From assembly GCA_963556145.1 (NCBI GenBank), contig OY744466.1, positions 2,356,001 to 2,420,000 of the forward strand: a DNA stretch of 64,000 nucleotides, given 5' to 3'. Within the stretch, counting starts at the first letter, position 1. The number at the start of each line of letters is the position of its first letter. Below, piece after piece: positions 55,882 through 64,000 of this stretch. The position numbers were made by a program, and so were the translations under genes. The stretch is from Hygrocybe punicea. Taxonomy: Eukaryota > Basidiomycota > Agaricomycetes > Agaricales > Hygrophoraceae. A model generated the notes under the pieces. The model searched no databases. It saw nothing but the letters and a program-made list of their open reading frames with translations, and had not been told where the DNA came from.

Positions 55882-58800
55882 TTAGACAAGGAAATCGAAA
55901 ACGACGGTTCCCCATACAGCTCCTTCGTAAAGCAAAACACCACGGACCTCCGCGCTATCCAATTCGAGACCCAGATCAAATTCTATGCAAGGTCAGCAAC
56001 CGCCATGAAAACCAGATTGAACTAGCCGCACCTGTGTAGAATCCTTTCGATTGTGGGACACTCGCATTCTGCCGGAAGCTAGGCAAGGAACCGATGTCCA
56101 CAGTCCATTTGCACAGCTCCATCATTTCCCCCTATGACAACTCGTCAGCAGCGTATCACTTCAAATCCCGACGTTCACCTTACTTCATCGGTGTACCGCA
56201 TCGTCTTCTCAACATCCGAAGTATACAGCACAGCAACGAAGACACAATCTTGGCCATGGCTGAGTCAGTCAAGTTCAAATGACGGAGATTATCGTACCGT
56301 TGCTAGACTGAGAGTATTTGCTGGTATCGCCGTCAATGTGGGCAGCCAACACAAAAAGATGACGACATACCAGAACTTGGTCGTGATCCGTTGACTATAG
56401 AATCAATCAAGTGACTGAACCGGCGGGATACAAACTTCTCACGTACCCCTTACGCAAGATAGCACCTTTCTGGACCAGGTACTGCAGTCTAAAGTCGCCG
56501 GTAAGAGAAAAGAAAAGAAAAAGGATTCATCCCAATTGGGCTGACCTATTCTCACAGATTTCGTAGCCAGCTTCATTACGTGTAATATATGCCGGCCGTT
56601 TCGTTCGGTCCTCTTGCTCAACTGGGAGTTTCACCTGGTTGGGTCGATGATTCGAAGAAGAAAGAATAGAAAATCTCCCACCCCACCTTCATAAGGTACG
56701 CTCGCGGGGAAATCACGCTTGACACCAGTGGTCGTCGTGCTAACCCATATTGTGCTGCACCTCGACAAGTAGCAGTGTCTGCGTCAGCAGGTCGTCCAAT
56801 TACTTTGATCCGGCTCCCCATCCGTTCCTAAATACAGCTGGTTTACTGACAACTACCACGTTAAATTGACAGGCACCAACCTGCACTTTTTTAAAGAGGT
56901 ATTCACTACCTGCAAAACCTCCCACGAGGAGGAGAGCATCTATTCTCTGATCGACCTTCTTCGTCTGTTCCTCGATCAGGTCGAGAACCTAAGCCAACAA
57001 CGTCAGAGGCCACCAACTCCCACCTTTGTTGAGTTTATATGGGGTTCTAACCTGAGCAACGACGGGGCCAAAAACCTCCCGACGTAATAGAATTCCTGGA
57101 ACCGCAAGTTCGCCATTGACCAAGCCTACGCTGGAATCATGGGGGTCCTCCACATTGAAACACGTGAAATGGAACACTTTATCTAAATATGCAATCCAGG
57201 TCATCAGGTTTCATCAGATGAGTGGAGCGTACCGTCGTCGATTTCGCCCATATATGACAACTTGTCAGTCTCACTGAACGAGTGCATAAAATAAGCTAGA
57301 CTAGCAGGGTCTAGATGAGCGGGGTGGTCGCCTAAGAGTGCTTTGACGAGCTCCCGGAAACGGAGATCAAGGAAAAGAGATCCGCAATTGGCACCTGAGC
57401 GGGCGCACATTTCCGCAATTTCTAGATTAGCCATTTCACCTATGATTTTGTAAATAGCCAGGTCCTGTACTCGAACATTATGAATGCAATAGGGTGGGGA
57501 AAAAATAATGAGACAAACAACAGTGCCTCCACCAGCATCGCAGATCATGAAGTTCTGGCTGGGCTTAAGCTTGTGAAGATCTGTGAGATGTGCACAGTGT
57601 ACGGCCGCGGCCTCCGGCTCACTTCATAAGTTTTTCAGTACGAGGAAGAAGATACTGAGGTTGACACTAACGTGATGATCCGGAGACGGTCTCTCCAATC
57701 GCGATCACCAGCACGGGCTGACGCAACAAGTCCTGCCTTGATAGCAGCTTCACGCATCATATCACAACCCTTTGCATCCCAAGCAGCAGGGACGGTTAAC
57801 CACACGTCTGCAGAATCTGAACGACATGAAGTTTCGTGGATGTGAATTTCTAGGATCAAACACGTGGCTTACTGAGATCAGCAACGGCTCCAATCTCTCT
57901 CGTTATTTGTTCCTTGGCGTACTCCCATAAATAAGAGAGAAAATCGATAATGAGGTCGATGGCCTTCTTGCCTCGCTAGACAAGTCACATGGAATGTGAG
58001 GAATACAACGACAGCCAGAATGATGAGCAGTCACGAACGGGAATTTGTGGTAGACGAGGATCAACCGCGGATTCATCCCGGAGAGCATGGGGCTCCAAGA
58101 AGAGCTTGAACCTAACACAAAGATGTATAAAACTGATGAGAAATAGAGAAATTCGAGGTTATACCATTCACATCTTGTTGTACCAGGCATAGGACTGGCA
58201 TTCTTCGCTTCGAGACCCCAGGCAAGAACTTGTCCGTTCTCGTCATATAAAAGACATGTTGGGACTTTCCTGAAAGTTTCGAAAGAGCCGGGCCAATGCA
58301 GAATTTGTTGCACTCTGCCCGCGGCAATTCTTGAGGAGCCATAGGCCTGTAAGATGTGCGAGATAAGCAGTGACAAATGCAGCGACTAATGCACCCACAA
58401 CACCCGAAAACGTGGTACCTGCATAATATTGAACTCGTACACAGAGATGAGGCTACGGAAATTTTCTCACCAAAATCGATTGACACAGACATTTTACCTT
58501 CATCTATTGAAGTCTGCATCTGGGGAGTATAAGACATCACTTGAGGGACTGCGTCCGCCCGCTGAGGGAAACCAAGGACAGGATTCGGACGTATTAAAGG
58601 TTGGTTGAGGGAATTTGAATAGCTATTTTGGGATTCGTTGAACGTTGTCGTAGGAGGTGACGGAGAGGCAATGGGCGGGGTGGACGTAAAGGCGTTGAGT
58701 TGGTTCATAGGAGGCGGAGATGGTCGCTGCCAAGGTTGCTGAGCCTGAGCCTGTTGGAAGCCATTCTGACCATACAGGCCAGGATTCTGTTGCACACTAG

Positions 58801-58945
58801 TTGGCGCTGGCAAGAGTGCAGATGGTTTTTCGCCATATTGCGCCCCAGGATGCGGGGTCGGCTGCTGGTTGATAGGCCCGTTGTTGTTAGGGATTTGTCG
58901 ATTGCCTTGCTCCAGGGCATTCACGGATTCTCCGCAGCAACCCAT
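55882..58945 (-). CDS. Hsp70-like ATPase with MGCC N-terminus
   Basis: A multi-exon member of the divergent fungal Hsp70/HSPA12-like group. Exon 1 (from 58945) begins MGCCGES, a candidate N-myristoylation (Gly2) and palmitoylation (Cys3, Cys4) signal. A Gln/Pro/Asn-rich disordered region of about 140 residues follows. The nucleotide-binding fold then starts: VSIDFGTTFSG (phosphate 1), AYGSSRIAAGRVQQILHWPG, WLTVPAAWDAKGCDMMREAA, FMICDAGGGTVDLAIYKII (phosphate 2), EIAEMCARSGANCGSLFLD, then AYITRNEAGYEICENR. The end, EFDLGLELDSAEVRGVLLYE, stops at 55882. Splice sites were traced for most exons and no lesion was seen. ATP binding is likely; a chaperone role is unproven. Confidence 0.85.
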
Positions 58946-60465
58946 CTTGCAAACAAGAACGTGAGTATACTGGTTTGTTTAAAGCTGTGCTAAGGGCTTG
59001 TCATTGCAAAAGGGCCTGGATTACGTACTAGTACAGACAGGTTCTTGCAAGTAATAAGTCGTGAACTTGACAGAAGCACCCTTCGACGAAGTCGACGAAA
59101 TATTGAAATTGACAGTGCATGAACAGGGTGGGTTCGTTGACCTTAGTTAGTTTGGTCAGTGGCAATATCCGCCGCAGTCTAGGCAACCTGAAACTATCCG
59201 TAATATTGCTTCCCTATTGCTGTCATAGATCTTGAAGAATCCTTACAGGTGCGTATAAAATACAAATGACGCGACTTCCTTTGCAGACATCAAGCCCAGG
59301 ATATTAATTCACGAGCCGAGCCTGGACTTTACCCGTACCATTGCTTTCGCCAATAGTTACCGTGATAAATCGTTCTTTTTTTGCCAGAGCACACCCATGA
59401 TCCGATGAGCCACTTTGGGCCAGAGGTAGGCAAAACCCGGTAAGAAAGCTTGTAGATTTTTATAGGTTGTCAGCTCAAACTGCGGGGGAGCTAATTCTGA
59501 AACCAGAAAGTTCGTGTACGGAAACATCACCTCATATGATGACGCAGATCACTTCGGTGTCTTGAAACCCTCCGATTGTCAGGTGAGTGCGAATTATCGG
59601 CCGACAAGCCAGACACGGAGTAGACTATCCTCAAACCTATCCTCAAACCTAAAATGTTCTGCATTTTGTCGGTGCAAATTCCGGGTGACATGGAATGGCA
59701 TGGAGTGTTGCTGCTGGCTACCAGAAACGACAAACTGCAATTTGTCGTTTCGGGTTGGATGCCAGTTTCAAGGCACTCTGACTAACTGACGACTTATTCC
59801 CGTTCGAATTATCAGCCCGACTTTGGAGAAAATCCGGGTGAAATAACTCACAACGTCACTGGTATTCACGGAGGAGACCATATGCATCCAGCAAGTAACG
59901 GAATCGTTGCAAGTTAGTGTGCACTTGTAACCAACGACGGGAAAGGCCCATTGGCTGGCATTCAAACGGGCGGTCTCTGCAGGCAACCATGGTCGCTCTG
60001 ATTCAGGGATAGTCTCAGTTCCCTGAGGAGATATTCCTGAGAACTGAGAAGGAATCCTGACAAGTTCCTTCAGATTCCCGCAATCGCATTAGACTGCATT
60101 CCTGACAAAACAGTAATCTCGCGGAATGGCGGATGTGCCTAGTGGGTCTAACCTTGGAGCTTAAATTGTGACATTGATCTAACCGGTGAACGGCAATCAC
60201 ACTTTGGGCAAAGCATAGAATTCATGTCATTCTCCAAAGACCAAATTGCAGAGCTGAACAGGCGAAAGTCTTGGGTTGCGTTCACTATCCTCCCTGAGAT
60301 CAAATTTACCGATGCGGTAGCAAAGTAAATGATGGCGAAACGGCGCACCTGCTCACTGAAAAGTAGCTACCTAAATTGTGTAAGGTGCAGGACGAACCAA
60401 GCCTGAGATCTGAGACTCTGAGATGAGCAAAACTTCCAATCACGAAAGTCACGGGACCAGACACA
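58946..60465. other. 1.5-kb intergenic region, no gene supported
   Basis: Several short frames occur on both strands (for example 59514-59789) but none has recognisable protein features or chained splice sites. It contains a perfect stem-loop at 59724-59751 and a short tandem (CCTCAAACCTAT twice near 59630). It separates the minus-strand Hsp70-like gene from the plus-strand gene at 60466, so it must hold both promoters. Confidence 0.4.
59724..59751. repeat. Perfect 11-bp stem-loop
   Basis: GAAACGACAAA and TTTGTCGTTTC pair perfectly around the 6-nt loop CTGCAA. Intergenic; function unknown. Confidence 0.7.
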
Positions 60466-60816
60466 ATGAAGCTGAAGCAAAAGCTGAGCAGCATCGCTGC
60501 AGCATGGCCAACCGACCCTTTCCGACCAAACCTTCAGCTCAAAAACTTCCTGCAATCATTATCTGCACATCCTAGATTGACCCCTCAAGCCGTTAATGCT
60601 ACTCGTTTACTGAAGGATGGTGAAATTCAAAAAAGGGTGCGTAATCCAAGTCCCTTTCGCATGTCTCCAATAATGTTCTGGCAGTATCCTTTGTCGCAAA
60701 CGCTTCTGCGACCGGCTTCTAAGCCGTTATACTATGATCGCCTCGTAGAGGCGTTTGAGAAAAGTTCCCAGGGCATTGGGCGATCTTGGTGGAAGATTTT
60801 GGCCGGATGGTGGTAG
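60466..60816 (+). CDS. Small Cbp6/UQCC2-like mitochondrial protein
   Basis: Two exons: ATG at 60466, a 48-nt GT-AG intron at 60638-60685 after DGEIQKR, stop at 60814-60816. The product is 100 residues, basic and Trp-rich: MKLKQKLSSIAAAWPTDPFR at the start and PLSQTLLRPASKPLYYDRLV near the end. The pattern LxxPAxxPxYYxRL near the C-terminus resembles what I recall of yeast Cbp6, a mitochondrial protein needed for cytochrome b synthesis and complex III assembly (UQCC2 in animals). The match is from memory and short, so function is tentative; the gene itself looks real because splicing gives a compact conserved-looking protein. Confidence 0.6.
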   Translation: MKLKQKLSSIAAAWPTDPFRPNLQLKNFLQSLSAHPRLTPQAVNATRLLKDGEIQKRVRNPSPFRMSPIMFWQYPLSQTLLRPASKPLYYDRLVEAFEKSSQGIGRSWWKILAGWW

Positions 60817-61383
60817 ATTTGCTATTTCTCGAAATGAAACACATCGACAACATCATTGAAAACGTCGAACAAGATATATGGTGTTCCCTGCCAGAAGAAG
60901 GAATTTCAAGGAAATATGTAAAATGGGCCGGAAACAATCAGATTGTCGAAATCATTGGCACTGGCTAGTCGACTCTCAGAGGCTTTATTCTTTCACACCA
61001 ACTAATCCGTTTTGTCGACGTTATCCCCCGAAATCTTAGTTCCTGAATAATTGAGTTCCTGAATAATTGTCTAGACCTGTCTTTTGTAAGAATCAAGACG
61101 TCCTTCCCACTGACATTTCCGTCAATGGACGCCACTGCACTATAAATGGCGGTTGAAATGGAGATGGTGGGCGCATAAATAAGACTGTTCTCAGGCTAAA
61201 GCGAGCTCGCTGCGCTTAACCCGACGATGCTGTGTTGGTGCGCAGCAGCAAATTCAATGACCGAAGGACATATTCAAATTTCCATCTCTTCCTTGCTTTC
61301 TCTGGCCTGGGGGAGCGAATTAGATCAGAACAGTTTTTGACAGGTGGCAATCATGAGATGAAATAATTATAATGGTTCATCGT
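60817..61383. other. 3' region between convergent genes
   Basis: 567 bp between the small gene at 60466 and the 3' end of NOC2. Contains a short tandem, GAGTTCCTGAATAATTG-like twice (about 61035-61070). In the first 150 bp one frame stays open (60786-60968) but is probably 3' UTR. Confidence 0.4.
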
Positions 61384-64000
61384 TCAACACACCTTGTCAA
61401 TCAACTTACGACGTTTGTCCCGCGTTTTCCGCTGTACCTTGACATACTTACCCAAGGGCGAGTCCTCAATCTTCTCCTTGACCGCCCCTTCCCATCCCTC
61501 TGCTTCCATGGTCTTACCAGGAGCGAAAGTGACCCCTTTCCTCTTTTGCTCAATCCATCGTGCGCTTTCTTCGATACGTTCCACCAGGCCTTTCACAATT
61601 CCTACATCTTTGCCAATTCCAGATCCGCCCTTTGAAGAGGATTTCACTGCTTTACGCAATACGACGGTCACAGGGACGGTCACTTCGGGGAATGCAACGC
61701 TCCCATGCACAGGTCCACTGGCCAACCATTCCGCAAGCAAAGAAGCTGATTCCTCCACGAGATTCTCCGCATATATCCGTGTTTTAACATATTGCTGTGG
61801 GGCCCGAATATAGACTTCGAGATCTAGTGGTCGAAGTGTGGAGGATTTCAGACGAGGAGAAGATGTCAGGGTTGACGTGAGGATCGGTAGCAGGTAGGGC
61901 GGGATGGGGATGTAGCTTTCGGTGTGACGAGCAAGGTGCAGGAGGGAACGGATGATTTGGAGGTGGAAGGGGTAGGAGCGTGCATTGGATATGAGTCTGC
62001 AATCAAGTATCAGGTGAAAATAAACTGGACCGAACTTGGAACATCAGCGCACTTGATAGCCCCAAGGCTAACCTGAACAAGTGGATGCATCAACGGCTTT
62101 AACACGCCTTCCCCGCCTTCTGACGATTTTTGCGAAGCACAAGCTCTCGCCAGGACGATCGCCCAAAAATCAACACAGTGAACATATTGCCAGTTGTACA
62201 CCTGCTTGTATGCTTCCTGATCGTATCCACACCAACATTAAAAGAAGAGGAATTCGATAAGCCCAGAATTTCTAATAGGTGCAACAATACCTTGCTTTTT
62301 ACTTTCATACTGTTTCGCAAGTGGATAGCCAGCTGGCGGATGTATCCGAATGCGTGTTGGTAAGTCGTTGTATGGTCGATACAGAAGATCTCCGAAGCAG
62401 AGTTCTTCATGAAGTTGATAGAGGGAAGGTTGAATGCATTGGTAACTTTAGAAGAGCGGACCAGGGCAAGATATGTGTTCTGAAACGTTGACGGTAAAAA
62501 ATGCTCCGTTTGGCAGAGTGGGAGCTTCGTACTTTGAGAACAAGATCCATAGTTGAGCCATCTATCACTGATGCCAGTTTTCTGATAGCCAGAAAGGCAG
62601 CTATCCGGACACGGTCCTCCGCACTAGACCACAGTTCTAAGCATTTCTACAATGAGATAGATACATGAATCATTTTGAAGATAATTTTACATCAGGATGT
62701 ACAGTCGTTATACGGACAATGGGACACACACCTTCAGGTAAAGCTTGACGGCCTTCCGGCTGCTGACAACATATGGTACGATCTTTACACTTTCAGCAAC
62801 AGACAGTTGGATCATCTCGTTGTCGCTGAGCTGAGATAGCAGATGAATAATATTATGGAAATGTGAAAGGATGAGTTTTTGAAGTGTCTGGAATTTTGTA
62901 GTTTGGATTGGGAGCTTGCTAGCGAATCAGGTGGTGGTGAAGATTAAAATGAAGAAGTAAAAAAAGAAAACCCACAATTTCCCGTTTGGGAGAGTTTTGT
63001 AGGGTACATGGTGTTCGAGGACGACAGGGGTGTATCTGAGAGCGGTTATGACCAGTTTATTGTAGACTATCACCAGAGTCATTTTAATGGTGGGATAGGT
63101 TGTGCAACTATGAATGTACCTTCGGAACTGTCGAAGGTCCACGCTAACACTTGGTTTTCCTCGTTCATGTGCGTTGCCGAACGGAACGCAATCAGTAATT
63201 TCCGCAAGGCGCGTAGGGATCGTTGCTAAGCGATAATTTTCTTGAGTGGGGAGGAGGGACCGATTCTTCGGCATAAACATTACCTTCAACAAGGCCTTTT
63301 GCCATTTGGACAAAATATTTGTCGTCAGTATTGGCGATTTATCATCTTCCTCCATCGCGTCCGTGTCAGTGTCCTCTCCAGCGAAAGTATTAGGGTCAAA
63401 TTCGAGAAGTTCGCGGTCATTTTCCTGGAGGTATTTGTAGAATTCAGGATCCTTCTCAGCGAGTTTGGAAAGCTCGAGAAGATGGTTGTCGCCTTCTTCT
63501 GTATAGAGTATTATTATTATTATTTGCAAAGTGGATATGTAAGAAGGAAGTGTCTATTCACCATCGAATGCGTCCACGGAAGCAAACGACTCGTCGTCAT
63601 CCTCGTCTTCGGATGGTCGCCCAACGGAGTCCATGTCCTGTAGAACGGTCAGAACATATATAAAAATAGTGTAGACGGTGACAAACCAGTTTGTCTTGGT
63701 CATTATCGTTGCCCTCGTCCTCATCGTCGCCTGCCATAAACCCACCTCCCAGGAAATCATCCACCGACAAACTGCTCCAGCGTCCAGCTTCGGGGTGGCA
63801 CGAATAGGCAAAAAAAAAGAATGCTTACCCATTAGGCACTTCCTTCTCTACCACTGGGGTATCCTCGTCATCGTCTGGCACGTTCAAGTTTTTTGACTGT
63901 GAAGTTCCATGACTTCTGCCGCCTCGTCTGTGTTCGACCCGCCTCTTGATTTGTTGGTGTCTCCGTCGAGCCTGGATAGTCTTCTTCAGTTTACCGCTAG
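61384..64000 (-). CDS. NOC2: Nucleolar complex protein 2 (Noc2), 5' end beyond window
   Basis: Minus-strand multi-exon gene whose start lies past base 64000. Visible from the right edge: a basic segment (KTIQARRRHQQIKRR), an acidic linker (VPDDDEDTPVVEKEVPN), the acidic exon with DMDSVGRPSEDEDDDESFAS, and then the family signature HLLELSKLAEKDPEFYKYLQENDRELLEFDP (split by an intron after the first residues). Later exons include RQFRRYIHSCTTYPTIKMTL and the C-terminal exon 61758-61384 (LLAEWLASGPVHGSVAFPEV ... KTRDKRRKLIDKV). Noc2 pairs with Noc1 and Noc3 to move pre-60S ribosomal particles from nucleolus to nucleoplasm. About eight introns. No lesion was seen. Confidence 0.88.

Noticed and set aside
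59514..60348. Short ORFs in the intergenic region 58.9-60.5 kb
   Set aside because: None extends, splices or shows a recognisable protein pattern.
1..64000. tRNA and rRNA genes
   Set aside because: No cloverleaf with A and B box arrangement or rRNA core sequence was recognised by eye; a tRNA scan would be needed to exclude one.

Overview
The window looks like nuclear DNA of a mushroom-forming fungus (Basidiomycota, probably Agaricomycetes). Genes carry many short GT-AG introns. The right third holds ordinary fungal housekeeping genes. The left three quarters is a pile of transposons that includes a Plavaka-type transposase gene and gene families I recall only from Agaricomycetes. I found no tRNA, rRNA or CRISPR array. 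All identifications were made by reading the sequence; nothing was searched.

Layout. 1-2217: end of a small non-autonomous LTR retrotransposon (copy A). 2218-15024: fragments of transposon-associated genes, two hAT-like miniature elements with 8-bp target duplications (3211-4281 and 10341-11440), a 5'-truncated LINE with poly(A) tail and 12-bp target duplication (6196-7551), and the 3' half of a Plavaka transposase pseudogene. 15030-43592: one Ty3/gypsy chromovirus with a perfect 5-bp target duplication, inserted in the Plavaka gene and then hit by five further insertions. These are a second gypsy element of 9.8 kb (16603-26400), an 8.07-kb giant foldback element (28594-36666), copy B of the small LTR element (37467-39887), a 154-bp AT-rich insert (40247-40400) and a roughly 1.1-kb insert in the 3' LTR. 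43598-45245: the 5' half of the Plavaka gene. 45424-47757: a divergent multi-exon gene of an Agaricomycete family.

From about 48.2 kb the sequence becomes compact and gene-rich: RPC2 (RNA polymerase III), UBC7 (ERAD E2 enzyme), ALO1 (D-arabinono-1,4-lactone oxidase), an Hsp70-like ATPase with an MGCC N-terminus, a small Cbp6-like mitochondrial protein, and NOC2 (60S ribosome biogenesis), which runs off the window end. These genes share no pathway; they are a typical euchromatic fungal gene neighbourhood.

The least ordinary items are: (1) the foldback element, almost wholly two inverted arms of about 4 kb, with a second hairpin at the same TA dinucleotide in each arm; (2) a spliced antisense gene inside the inner gypsy element that encodes a canonical Zn(II)2Cys6 spacing plus a coiled coil; (3) a single-ORF LTR element with the same 20-nt primer-binding site as that gypsy element. 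LTR pairs in the pile differ at few sites, mostly CpG transitions, so the nesting looks young and the locus looks methylated.
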